Source: Hymenobacter norwichensis DSM 15439 (GTDB lineage Bacteria > Bacteroidota > Bacteroidia > Cytophagales > Hymenobacteraceae). Taken from it: a DNA stretch of 64,000 nucleotides. The position numbers and the translations under genes are program-made. Below are positions 43,751-51,877 of the stretch, piece after piece; the first letter of the stretch is position 1; the number at the start of each line of letters is the position of its first letter. A model generated the notes under the pieces. It saw nothing but the letters and a program-made list of their open reading frames with translations, had not been told where the DNA came from and made no database searches. The DNA is taken from assembly GCF_000420705.1 (NCBI RefSeq), contig NZ_ATVL01000006.1, positions 744,267 to 808,266 of the forward strand. The letters are read 5' to 3'.

Positions 43751-45337
43751 TCACTCAAAACCAATAACGTTTACAAAGAATACTTCCCGGTTGGGTGCCT
43801 TCTCGGTGCGGATGTTCTGGTAACCGAACGCCAGAAACTTGCTTCCATACCACGTCAGAAGCCGTTCTTGGTTGGTGCTAGTGGCTTTTTCCTTCACGGT
43901 AGGCAGCGCTGCTGTCTGTAGCTCCACGTGTAAGTCGTTGGGCGACGGGGCGCTGTGGTCGATAACTTTGTAATTGAATTTCTCCTGATCAAGGTAGGCA
44001 ATGGCCACGCGCTGGCCGTCGGGTAGGGGGCGCAAATGAACCGTTTCGGTGAGGCTGTTGGTGTACACATCTTTTAGTACGAAGGTATTGTCCCATAACA
44101 AGTTGCCACGGTTATCAAAGCCGCAGACCAGCGCGTGGGTGATGCGGTAGCCTTCGGCTTGCCGGCTGCTGCCGTACCAGTTGTTATTGTTGTAGTTACC
44201 GTAGCGGTAGGGGCTGTAGGGCAGGAAAGGTCCGCCCCACATGCCGTAGTTGTTTTGCCGATACTGCGGATAGTAGATTTCAGCCACCATCACGTAGCCC
44301 CCCTGAAACGGAACCAAGTCGTGAATCAGGGTGCGGTAGTGCAGCCGCAGTACTTTGTCGGAGGCGCGCATCTTCTCGCTCCGCTGCCGTAACCGGGCAG
44401 CCCTGCCGGGGCTCATAAAGTCGAAGAAGTGCTTGAGGTTAGCAAAGTCGTAGAAGCGTAAAGACCGGCGCGAACCGGTGGGCGTGACGCCCGCCGAAAG
44501 GTCGGCGGCAAACAGGCCCTGCGAGTACCGGGCGTCGCGTAGGGTGTAGGTGCCGGCCAGTAGCCGTCCGTTGGCCGAATCGGTGGCCGGGCTGATTTGG
44601 GCTGAGATAAGGCCCCGCTCACTTTCGGCCTGCACAAACTCCGAGCGGAGCAGCTTGCCTTCTGCCGAGAGCTGTTTGAGTTGCAGCCGGTTCTTGAAGC
44701 CGTTGGTTTGGCTCAAAACAAACTCGGCCCGCCGCGCCGCCGAATCGGCTAGAAACGACAGTTGCGTGGGCAGCGGCTCGTACACCGACGGCAAAAACTG
44801 AAACTTATTGGCCGCCAAATCCAGCAGCAGAATCGTGAGGTGGTTGTCCACCAGCACCGACACGAACAGGTTGCCGCCAATAACTTTCAGGTCGTAGATG
44901 CTACGAGCCAACTTGGTATCGAAGGTGAAGGTCTTTATCTGACCATTATCACCGTTGATGGCAGCCACCCACAAGCGGTGCTCCACCGATTCCGACTGAA
45001 ATAACGCGTAGGCATTGTTGCCTTCGTTGGAAAGCTGCCGCATCTCAAACTCGCGGGGTACCTCTAGGGCCTTAGTCCAGCGGGGCTGTAGGCGGTGGTC
45101 GTATTTCTGAATGCTATACTCGAGGCGCCGATTGCCCAGCGGGTCTTTGTCAACCAAGAGCAGCAAGCTGCTGTCTTGCGGCATAGGTAGCACCTGCACG
45201 TCGCTGTTGTACATTTCCAGCGGTAGCTCCAGGCGCTGGCCCTGCACGGGGGTAGGAGGGGTGGGCTGCTGCGCCAGTGTAGGCCGCGATAACCCCGCTG
45301 ACAGCAAGAAAAACACGAAAGCGGATACGTACTTCAT
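43751..45337 (-). CDS. secreted hypothetical protein, beta-rich
   Basis: The start at 45337 (MKYVSAFVFFLLSAGLSRPT) gives a signal peptide ending in LAQQ. The frame extends 48 codons upstream without such a signal. The 528-residue mature region is rich in beta-strand patterns with repeated DSSLLLLVDKDPL-like and GNLFVSVLVDNHLTILLLDL-like segments, which suggests a propeller-like fold. A Tyr/Asn/Gly-rich insert lies near residue 400 (YYPQYRQNNYGMWGGPF). I recognise no named family. It probably acts outside the cytoplasm. Confidence 0.65.
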   Translation of the reverse strand: MKYVSAFVFFLLSAGLSRPTLAQQPTPPTPVQGQRLELPLEMYNSDVQVLPMPQDSSLLLLVDKDPLGNRRLEYSIQKYDHRLQPRWTKALEVPREFEMRQLSNEGNNAYALFQSESVEHRLWVAAINGDNGQIKTFTFDTKLARSIYDLKVIGGNLFVSVLVDNHLTILLLDLAANKFQFLPSVYEPLPTQLSFLADSAARRAEFVLSQTNGFKNRLQLKQLSAEGKLLRSEFVQAESERGLISAQISPATDSANGRLLAGTYTLRDARYSQGLFAADLSAGVTPTGSRRSLRFYDFANLKHFFDFMSPGRAARLRQRSEKMRASDKVLRLHYRTLIHDLVPFQGGYVMVAEIYYPQYRQNNYGMWGGPFLPYSPYRYGNYNNNNWYGSSRQAEGYRITHALVCGFDNRGNLLWDNTFVLKDVYTNSLTETVHLRPLPDGQRVAIAYLDQEKFNYKVIDHSAPSPNDLHVELQTAALPTVKEKATSTNQERLLTWYGSKFLAFGYQNIRTEKAPNREVFFVNVIGFE

Positions 45338-45508
45338 AAGCAAGGCCAGCTGCCAGCTTCGGCATCTGCGCTCAGTAAGATACGGGAAGTACCGGATTTG
45401 GTAAGGCGTTTCGGAAATAGTAAACCCGGTAACAAAAGTGGCGGCCGCAAAACCCAGCCACTCAGGTTTGTCAGCCGCCATTTGCGGGTTGCTTAGCTGC
45501 CAGTAAAG

Positions 45509-45925
45509 CTATTCCACTGCCTCACTCAACTCCAGAATGGCATCAAACTCGGCGGCTTGCAGCGGCATCACCGACAGCCGCGACTGGCGTAGCAAACCAA
45601 TCTGGCTTAGGCGCTCATCACGCTTAATGGCCGCCAATGAAACGGGTTTGGTTAAAGCCTGCTGCGGTTTTAGGTGCACGGCCACCCAGTTGCTGCCCGC
45701 TTCGGCGGTGGCATCGGGAGCGGCAGCCGCCACTACTTCGGCCACGCCCACCACTTGCTTGTCGGTTACGCTGTGGTAGTACAGTACCAAGTCCTGAGGT
45801 TGCATTTGCAGCAAGCAGTTGCGGGCCTGAAAGTTGCGGACGCCGGTCCAGTCGGTGCCACCGTCACGAAGGAAATCCGCCCAGGAATATGCGGCGGGTT
45901 CTGATTTAACGAGCCAATACTTCAT
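45509..45925 (-). CDS. EVE-domain protein
   Basis: The 138 residues are a single EVE domain: MKYWLVKSEPAAYSWADFLR, GTDWTGVRNFQARNCLLQM, GDLVLYYHS-like QPQDLVLYYHSVTDKQVVGV, and the C-terminal RLSVMPLQAAEFDAIL. EVE belongs to the PUA/YTH-like fold and is thought to read modified cytosine or other modified bases. Free-standing EVE proteins are widespread in bacteria and resemble human THYN1. A lone SRA domain, also a modified-base reader, lies 11 kb away. The function here is unproven. Confidence 0.92.
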   Translation of the reverse strand: MKYWLVKSEPAAYSWADFLRDGGTDWTGVRNFQARNCLLQMQPQDLVLYYHSVTDKQVVGVAEVVAAAAPDATAEAGSNWVAVHLKPQQALTKPVSLAAIKRDERLSQIGLLRQSRLSVMPLQAAEFDAILELSEAVE

Positions 45926-46015
45926 GCGGCGAAGCTACTATGCAATTGGTGCGCAGGAAAGTATTGAAAACCCAAGGGGCTACGTAGCGGCAACCAACCG
46001 GGTATTGCCATAGGG

Positions 46016-46414
46016 CTAGGGTAGCCGGCGAGCCGCTAAGCTGGTACTGGTTACGGTGCTAATTAGTAGAGTGTAAGTATAAGGGGTGGTTTGTGGTGGA
46101 TATATGGTGACGCTAAAGGTCTGTCCGTCAACAGTAGTCCAAGTACCAGGAACGCTAAGGGTACCATCGGCTGGGGCTGGCATATACTCAATAAAAGTGC
46201 CGTCTGATTCCAAGCGAAACCCACTCTGGCCCAAACGTGGTGGTGCCGAAGCCGCCGGTATATACGTGGTGTTGCCGTTAGCATCTTGCTGCATTACAAA
46301 CCAATCCACTCCGAAAAGATCAGGCGAGATAATGGTGTCTTGGTCTTCCTTGCAACTAACAAGGAGTATAAGCATCAGAAAAAGCGAGAGGAAACTAGTA
46401 ACACGCAGTGTCAT
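46016..46414 (-). CDS. small lipoprotein, paralogue of 46493-46891
   Basis: The 132 residues start with a lipoprotein signal ending in LILLVSC. The body has a lipocalin-like pattern (GQSGFRLESDGTFIEYMPAP, GTWTTVDGQTFSVTIYPP). It shares length, lipobox and the core G-x-x-G-F-x-x-x-x-x-G-x-F pattern with the gene 78 bases upstream on the same strand, so the two are tandem paralogues. The function is unknown. Confidence 0.6.
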   Translation of the reverse strand: MTLRVTSFLSLFLMLILLVSCKEDQDTIISPDLFGVDWFVMQQDANGNTTYIPAASAPPRLGQSGFRLESDGTFIEYMPAPADGTLSVPGTWTTVDGQTFSVTIYPPQTTPYTYTLLISTVTSTSLAARRLP

Positions 46415-46436
46415 GAATAAGTGGAATTAGAATGAA

Positions 46437-46468
46437 AGAAGGGACTCTATCATGTAGAGTCCCTTCTA
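46437..46468 (-). terminator. hairpin between the two lipoprotein paralogues
   Basis: agaagggactcta pairs perfectly with tagagtcccttct. It separates the two genes, so each is probably transcribed mostly on its own. Confidence 0.8.
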
Positions 46469-46492
46469 TATACTTAGGTTGCAAGCTGTTAC

Positions 46493-46891
46493 TTATTCTG
46501 CTTCTATCCGCTTCACTTTCAGCAGGTCCTTGTTCATCGACACGATTTCCAGCTTATAGTCGGGGTCTTTCTTGTCGTCGAGGGTGATGCGGAGGGTATG
46601 GTCGTTTTCGGCGGTCCACTTGCCTTTGCGGCCTTCGAGGCCATCGGTAGGAGCAATGTCGAACTGCGTGAACAGGCCGTTGTGGTCGAAGGCAAACCCG
46701 GTGCGGCCCCTTGAGGGCGGAAAAGCGTAGGTGTTGGGCCGGTACACCCGGATGTCGCCTTCGTCTTCTTCGTGGGCATGCAGCCAGGTACGTTCCAGTT
46801 GTTTCATTTCGGCGGAGGCTTTGGTACCGGATTTACAGGTGGCGGCTAGCAGCAGCACGCTCAGGCAGGCAAACAAGGTGAACAGACGCAT
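46493..46891 (-). CDS. small lipoprotein, paralogue of 46016-46414
   Basis: The 132 residues open with a signal ending in LLLAATC. The body (YAFPPSRGRTGFAFDHNGLF, GLEGRKGKWTAENDHTLRI, YKLEIVSMNKDLLKVKRI) has the lipocalin-like strand pattern: a G-x-W strand, then a T-L-x-I strand, then a hydrophobic final strand. The likely location is the periplasmic or outer membrane face. The ligand is unknown. Confidence 0.6.
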   Translation of the reverse strand: MRLFTLFACLSVLLLAATCKSGTKASAEMKQLERTWLHAHEEDEGDIRVYRPNTYAFPPSRGRTGFAFDHNGLFTQFDIAPTDGLEGRKGKWTAENDHTLRITLDDKKDPDYKLEIVSMNKDLLKVKRIEAE

Positions 46892-47033
46892 ATCAGAGAA
46901 GAGTAATGGCTGATGGTTGAGGATGGAGCGGTTGTGCCGGGCGCAAATGCGTAAGACTACCGCGCAACGAAGGTAAACGAATCAAACAGGGTAGGCGGTA
47001 ATGCTGCTTTATACGTACGCTCATCAACAAGTA

Positions 47034-47049
47034 GCAAGCAACAATCAGC
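47034..47049 (+). repeat. short dispersed word GCAAGCAACAATCAGC
   Basis: This 16-base word lies in the leader of the PolX-like gene and recurs exactly at 49638-49653 inside a coding region. Related agcaagcaac text is at about 8371. Confidence 0.6.
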
Positions 47050-47073
47050 TACCAGAAACTACCTTTGCTGACT

Positions 47074-48825
47074 ATGGACAACCGCGCCCTGACGCGTGCT
47101 TTTCGGCTGGCCGCCCAACTGCTGGAACTGCACGATGAGAATCCGTTTAAAATCCGGGCCTACGAAGGCACCGCCAGCGCCCTCGAAGCCCTGAGCTTCC
47201 CGGTGGCTGATGTGGAGCGCCACGGCCTGCCCGACCGCACTGGCCTCAGCAAAACCGCCGCTGCCCGCGTAGCCGAAATGCTCGATACCGGCTCGTTTGA
47301 GGAGCTAACGCGCCTGCTGGCCGCTACCCCGCCCGGCGTGGTGGAGCTGCTGAGCGTGAAAGGTATCGGCCCCAAGAAAATCAGGGCGCTGTGGAAGGAG
47401 CTAGGCATTGAGAGCCCCCAGCAGCTGCGCGAAGCCGCCGAAAACGACCAAGTAAGCAAGCTGAAAGGCTTCGGCCAGAAAACCCAGCAAACCATTCTGG
47501 AAGCGCTGGAATTTTCGGCTCAAAGCCGCGGCAAGCTGCTGTACCCGCAGGCCGAGGAACTGGCCAACGACCTGCGCCAGCACCTGCAAGACGCGCTTGG
47601 CACCGAGCAGGTAGCCGTGGTAGGGGAGGTACGCCGCCGCCTCGAAACCGTGGAAACCGTAGCGCTGGTAGCTGCCACCGCCCAACCCACCAAAGCCCAT
47701 GCTCAACTCAACTCCTTGGAAGGGCTCACCGCCGACCCGCACCGCTCCGGCCCGTTTGCGTGGCGCGGCACTGCCACCGCGTCGGGCGTGAAAGTGGAAG
47801 TGTTGCTGGCAAGCAAGGAGGACTTCACCAACCAAGTATTCCTGCAATCCGCCGCCGAAAAGCACCTCTCGGAGCCGCTGGCTGAGGCACCCACGGGGCA
47901 GCCGAACACGTTGCGGCAATTGCTGAAACGGGAGCGGTTCTATCAGGAAGCAGCCATCTACGAAAAAGCTGGGTTGCAATACGTGGAGCCCGAAATGCGC
48001 GAAGGACTAGGCGAGTTGACCTTGGCCAAAGAACATAAGCTACCTAAGCTGCTGGAAGACGCCGACCTGCGCGGCTCCCTGCACAACCACAGCAACTACT
48101 CCGATGGCAGCCACAGCCTGCGCGAAATGGCAACCTTCCTGCGCGACCAAGGCTACCAGTACCTCGGCATCTGCGACCACTCGCAGGCGGCGCACTACGC
48201 CAATGGGCTGAGCGTGGAGCGCGTGCGCCAGCAGCAGCAGGAAGTAGACCAGCTCAACCAGGAGTTGGCGCCATTCCGCATCTTCAAAGGCATTGAGTCC
48301 GATATTCTTTCCGATGGTGCGCTCGACTATCCGCCCGCCGTGCTCGAAACCTTCGATTTTATTGTAGCCTCGGTGCACAGCAACCTGCGCATGGACGAGC
48401 ACAAAGCCACTACGCGCGTACTGCGGGCCATCGAAAACCCGTATTGCACCATGCTAGGTCACCCTACTGGCCGCTTGCTGCTGCGCCGGGAAGGCTATCC
48501 GCTCGACCACAAGGCTATCATTGATGCCTGCGCCCAGCACCAGGTTATCATCGAAATCAACGCCAACCCCTGGCGCCTCGACCTAGACTGGCGCTGGGTG
48601 CGTTATGCCCTCGACCAAGGTGTGCAGCTCAGCATCAACCCCGATGCGCATCATACCAATGGCTACGCCGACATGCGCTACGGTGTGTTCATGGGCCGTA
48701 AAGGAGGCCTGACCAAGGACATGACGTTCAATGCCAAATCGGTGGAAGAAGTGGCCGAGTATTTTGCCCAACGCAAAGCCAACATCAAGCCCCCGCTGCA
48801 ATTTCAGGATACCCTGTTTGGGTAA
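47074..48825 (+). CDS. PolX-like protein with intact PHP domain and apparently dead polymerase site
   Basis: The start at 47074 (MDNRALTRAFRLAAQLLELH) fits the family. A TTG nine bases earlier is also in frame. Order of parts: an 8-kDa-like helical domain, helix-hairpin-helix motifs (LLSVKGIGPKKIRALWKEL, LKGFGQKTQQTILEAL), a palm-like region (VAVVGEVRRRLETVETVALV) and a C-terminal PHP domain (LHNHSNYSDGSHSL, GICDHSQAAHY, FIVASVHSNLRMD, NPDAHH). Bacterial PolX has G-S-x-R-R-x-x-E-T-V-x-D-x-D here. In this protein both aspartates are replaced (T and A) and the Ser is Glu. The PHP metal site looks whole, so a 3'-5' exonuclease or AP-processing role is likelier than synthesis. Confidence 0.85.
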   Translation: MDNRALTRAFRLAAQLLELHDENPFKIRAYEGTASALEALSFPVADVERHGLPDRTGLSKTAAARVAEMLDTGSFEELTRLLAATPPGVVELLSVKGIGPKKIRALWKELGIESPQQLREAAENDQVSKLKGFGQKTQQTILEALEFSAQSRGKLLYPQAEELANDLRQHLQDALGTEQVAVVGEVRRRLETVETVALVAATAQPTKAHAQLNSLEGLTADPHRSGPFAWRGTATASGVKVEVLLASKEDFTNQVFLQSAAEKHLSEPLAEAPTGQPNTLRQLLKRERFYQEAAIYEKAGLQYVEPEMREGLGELTLAKEHKLPKLLEDADLRGSLHNHSNYSDGSHSLREMATFLRDQGYQYLGICDHSQAAHYANGLSVERVRQQQQEVDQLNQELAPFRIFKGIESDILSDGALDYPPAVLETFDFIVASVHSNLRMDEHKATTRVLRAIENPYCTMLGHPTGRLLLRREGYPLDHKAIIDACAQHQVIIEINANPWRLDLDWRWVRYALDQGVQLSINPDAHHTNGYADMRYGVFMGRKGGLTKDMTFNAKSVEEVAEYFAQRKANIKPPLQFQDTLFG

Positions 48826-48832
48826 GGGTTTG

Positions 48833-48913
48833 AAGCTATTAGCTGCTGGCTGTTAGCTTTTTGTTGATACGAACCACAAAAGCCAATAGCTAACAGCCAG
48901 CAGCTAATAGCTT
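48833..48913. repeat. perfect 26-bp inverted repeat, TAGCTGTTAGC word family (copy 3)
   Basis: aagctattagctgctggctg.. at 48833-48858 is exactly complementary to 48888-48913. The right arm ends seven bases before the next start codon, just as in copy 1. Confidence 0.9.
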
Positions 48914-48920
48914 AATCATC

Positions 48921-49985
48921 ATGAAGATTCTGATTCTGCGCTTTTCTTCCATTGGGGATATTGTGCTGACTACGCCGGTGGTGCGGGCGGTAAAGCAGCA
49001 GGTGCCGGGCGCGGTGGTGCATTTTTGTACCAAGCCGGGCTACCGTAGCATTATCGAGCCTAACCCCTACGTGGACAAGGCGCACTATCTCACCGGCTCA
49101 TTGAAAGAACTGGTGGCTGAACTGAAAGCCGAGAAATTTGATTTCGTGGTGGACCTGCATCACAACCTGCGAACCAGCTTGCTGAAAGCCCAGCTCGGCG
49201 TGAAATCGGCCAGTTTTGATAAGTTGAACTGGCGCAAGTGGTTGCTGGTGCAGTTCAAAATCAATACCATGCCGCGCGTACACATCGTGGACCGGTACCT
49301 GGCCGCCGCGGCGCAGCTAGGCGTGAAAAACGATGGCAAAGGATTGGACTACTTCATTCCGCCAGCCGATGAAGTGGACGTGGCTACGTTGCCTGCCGGC
49401 TTTCAGCACGGCTACGTGGCTTTTGCCATTGGGGCCCAGCACGCCACCAAGCGCCTGCCGGTAGAGCGCATCATTGAGCTATGCGCGCAGCTCCGGCGGC
49501 CCGTGGTACTGCTTGGTGGCCCCGAAGACGAAAGTACCGGGCACGTTGTAGAATTGGCTTTCGAGAAGCAAGCCGCCGTTTCGCCGCCTTCCATGCCGAG
49601 TATTCCCGACAGCCCTTATTACTTCCCCAAACAATCGGCAAGCAACAATCAGCAAGCAACAACCATTTACAACGCCTGCGGCCGATACTCCCTGAGTCAG
49701 TCGGCCTCGTTGGTGCGGCAGGCGCAGTTGGTCGTCAGCCACGATACGGGCCTGATGCACATTGCGGCGGCCTTCCGGAAGGAGATATTCAGCGTGTGGG
49801 GCAACACAGTACCGGAATTTGGCATGTACCCGTACCGCACCGAGTTTCGGGTGCTGGAAGTGCGCGACCTGCCGTGTAGGCCCTGCTCGAAAATTGGCTA
49901 CGAAAAGTGCCCGCAAGGCCACTTCCGCTGCATGCGTGATATTAAATTTGACTTAGACTTGCCTCAAACGCAAGACGGTAGATAA
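48921..49985 (+). CDS. glycosyltransferase family 9 (heptosyltransferase-like) with in-frame repeat insert
   Basis: The 354 residues open MKILILRFSSIGDIVLTTPV, the GT9 first strand. Later marks are DFVVDLHHNLRTSLLK, GAQHATKRLPVERIIELC, PVVLLGGPEDESTG, VVSHDTGLMHIAAAFRKEIF and a cysteine tail (LPCRPCSKIGYEKCPQGHFRC). Between the GGPED loop and the acceptor-side helix there is an odd low-complexity stretch (YYFPKQSASNNQQATT), encoded by the dispersed word at 49638. The insert falls in a surface loop and keeps the frame. The enzyme should add a core sugar to lipid A or a similar acceptor. It resembles the GT9 at 36379. Confidence 0.88.
   Translation: MKILILRFSSIGDIVLTTPVVRAVKQQVPGAVVHFCTKPGYRSIIEPNPYVDKAHYLTGSLKELVAELKAEKFDFVVDLHHNLRTSLLKAQLGVKSASFDKLNWRKWLLVQFKINTMPRVHIVDRYLAAAAQLGVKNDGKGLDYFIPPADEVDVATLPAGFQHGYVAFAIGAQHATKRLPVERIIELCAQLRRPVVLLGGPEDESTGHVVELAFEKQAAVSPPSMPSIPDSPYYFPKQSASNNQQATTIYNACGRYSLSQSASLVRQAQLVVSHDTGLMHIAAAFRKEIFSVWGNTVPEFGMYPYRTEFRVLEVRDLPCRPCSKIGYEKCPQGHFRCMRDIKFDLDLPQTQDGR
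49638..49653 (+). repeat. dispersed word GCAAGCAACAATCAGC inside a coding region
   Basis: This is an exact copy of the intergenic word at 47034-47049, followed by a second agcaagcaac. It encodes the Ser/Asn/Gln-rich insert of the GT9 protein. Confidence 0.7.
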
Positions 49986-50100
49986 AGGTTTAGAAATAAG
50001 TATAGGGTTTAGCGGATTTTCAAATAGGTTTTTATATACTTGCCAGTAAATTGGTCAGGCAAAATCCTATTTAATTTTCTTTTCTCTAATCCTTTTCTAA

Positions 50101-50754
50101 ATGCGCATTTCTACTTTGGGCTCTCTATTTATAGCCCTGTTTGCTATGCTACTCACCGCCTGTGGCCCCAGTATTTATCTGGCAAACGACTTTCGGTCTT
50201 ATGCTCCCAAGCACAAGACGGTAGCTATTCTACCTGCTTACGTAACTATGCAGATGCGGCCTAATCAGGCAAAGAATACAACTCTCGAGCAGCAGCGCGA
50301 GATAGAAAATAAAAGCGGTATTGACTACCAAGAAAAAATTTATGCTTGGTTGTTGCGTCGTACCCAGCAGCGTGGGTACACGGTCCAGTTTCAGGACATC
50401 ACGCAAACCAATGCGCGTCTGCGGGAAAGTCAAATTCCGACGGCTGAGCTCCGCAGCCACACTCCACAGGAACTAGCCAAGATTTTGGGTGTAGATGCCG
50501 TACTAACCACCAACGTGCGAACCACCAAACCCATGAGCGATGGTGCTGCCGTAGCAGTAGGCTTACTTGTTGGCGCTTGGGGGGCTACCAACCAAGCCAA
50601 CATCACGGTGAACATTCACGAAGCCGACGCCGGTAAGCTGTTGTGGAAGTACGACTATGTTGCCGCCGGCTCGGTAGGTAGTTCCACTGAGAGCACAGTG
50701 AATATGCTAATGCGCAACGCGTCGAAGAAATTTCCTTATACGCCAAAGTCGTAA
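50101..50754 (+). CDS. lipoprotein of unknown function
   Basis: The 217 residues begin with a lipoprotein signal (MRISTLGSLFIALFAMLLTA, then C as lipid site). The body starts KTVAILPAYVTMQM and has an alpha/beta pattern with LAKILGVDAVLTTNVRTT and a hydrophobic Ala/Gly stretch (GAAVAVGLLVGAWGA), then ITVNIHEADAGKLLWKYDYV. A VAILP start with GVDAVL and a final GKLLWKY strand occurs in several envelope lipoproteins that form periplasmic assemblies (CsgG- or GNA1162-like). The resemblance is only structural. The promoter region upstream is AT-rich. Confidence 0.6.
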   Translation: MRISTLGSLFIALFAMLLTACGPSIYLANDFRSYAPKHKTVAILPAYVTMQMRPNQAKNTTLEQQREIENKSGIDYQEKIYAWLLRRTQQRGYTVQFQDITQTNARLRESQIPTAELRSHTPQELAKILGVDAVLTTNVRTTKPMSDGAAVAVGLLVGAWGATNQANITVNIHEADAGKLLWKYDYVAAGSVGSSTESTVNMLMRNASKKFPYTPKS

Positions 50755-51004
50755 TACGATTTCTGAGGCCTGACCGCCAAAGAGGCAGCTTGAGTCATCG
50801 AACTTAAGCTGCCTTTTCATTTATACATTCGCGAAACCAGTCTCATTAAGCCAAGCCGAAAACTGTATCTCTCTTCATAAATCCCTAGCTGGTGTGATGA
50901 GCTGAAAGGTTGTTTTAACTGAATATCACCCACACCATTAGTGCTCGTGCCTAGTTGTTACAGCTAATCACTAGGTACAAGGTGCACTCTTTACTACCAA
51001 CAGC

Positions 51005-51445
51005 ATGATGGACGCTCCCAACAAAGCAGTATTAGTAAAAGTAGGCCAAGACGCACTGCTGGCCGATGTGCAAGCCGGCCGCCACACGTGGTTCATTGAT
51101 GAGCCCGTGGCTGCCGGAGGCCAAGACCAAGGCCCCACACCCTACGACCTATTGCTTTCCGCGCTGGGAGCCTGCACGGCCATTACGCTACGCCTCTACG
51201 CCAACCAGAAAAAATGGCCTCTCGAAGCCATTGAGGTACGTTTGAGCCACCAGCGCGTGCACCGGCAGGATTGCGACAAGTGCGAGATGCCTAGCGAGAT
51301 GCTGGAAGAAGTGCAAAAAGAGCTGCGTCTAGTTGGTCCGCTCACGCCCGAGCAACGCCAGCGCCTAGAGGTGATTTCCAGCAAGTGCCCAGTGCAGAAA
51401 ACGCTAATGAGCGGCCTGCGCATCGTCACGACACTGGTGGAATAG
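51005..51445 (+). CDS. OsmC/Ohr-family peroxide-handling protein
   Basis: The 146 residues match OsmC: GPTPYDLLLSALGACTAITL with the first redox cysteine, CDKCEMPS and VISSKCPVQKTLMSG with the second. OsmC and Ohr proteins reduce organic hydroperoxides through this cysteine pair. The spacing GAC...KCP fits the OsmC/YhfA side. A second ATG at 51008 is equally possible as the start. It lies 65 bases before the zinc-finger gene and is probably co-transcribed with it. Confidence 0.88.
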   Translation: MMDAPNKAVLVKVGQDALLADVQAGRHTWFIDEPVAAGGQDQGPTPYDLLLSALGACTAITLRLYANQKKWPLEAIEVRLSHQRVHRQDCDKCEMPSEMLEEVQKELRLVGPLTPEQRQRLEVISSKCPVQKTLMSGLRIVTTLVE

Positions 51446-51510
51446 CAGATTACCGAAGAAGCTTCCTATTTTACGGTAGTCAAACCCAGCCTTCTTTAAC
51501 CGTACCCTAT

Positions 51511-51774
51511 ATGGCTATCTGCTCCCATCTTTCTGCCCTAACTGCGCTTATCCCTGCCGCTGAACACGTCTGCCCCGATTGCGTCGCCCTCGGGGATAAA
51601 TGGGTGCACCTGCGCGTCTGCCAGGAGTGCGGCCACGTTGGTTGCTGCGACCAGTCCAAGAACAAGCATGCCACCAAACATTTCCGCGCCACCGAACACC
51701 CAGTTATCATATCGGCCGAGCCCGGCGAACAATGGGCTTGGTGCTACGTGGACGAGCAAATGGCCGAGTATTAG
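51511..51774 (+). CDS. UBP-type zinc finger protein
   Basis: The start at 51511 (MAICSHLSALTALIPAAEHV) is chosen because the frame upstream overlaps osmC. The 87 residues are one ZnF-UBP domain: CPDCVALGDKWVHLRVCQEC, GHVGCCDQSKNKHATKHF, then ATEHPVIIS and GEQWAWCYVD. In eukaryotes the domain binds the ubiquitin C-terminus. Bacteria lack ubiquitin, and the free-standing bacterial form has no known role. It follows osmC in the same direction. Confidence 0.88.
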   Translation: MAICSHLSALTALIPAAEHVCPDCVALGDKWVHLRVCQECGHVGCCDQSKNKHATKHFRATEHPVIISAEPGEQWAWCYVDEQMAEY

Positions 51775-51814
51775 CACTGAAAATACTGTAGTATAAAGGT
51801 GGGCCTCTCGAATT

Positions 51815-51873
51815 AGAAAGGCATAGAAAAAGCCCGTTCAACTCAGTTGAACGGGCTTTTTCTATGCCTTTCT
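51815..51873. terminator. perfect long bidirectional terminator between the UBP and serS genes
   Basis: agaaaggcatagaaaaagcc continuing to 51843 is exactly complementary to the arm ending at 51873, about 29 pairs with an apical ACTCA loop. It serves both convergent genes and is much longer than usual. Confidence 0.92.
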
Positions 51874-51877
51874 GACA

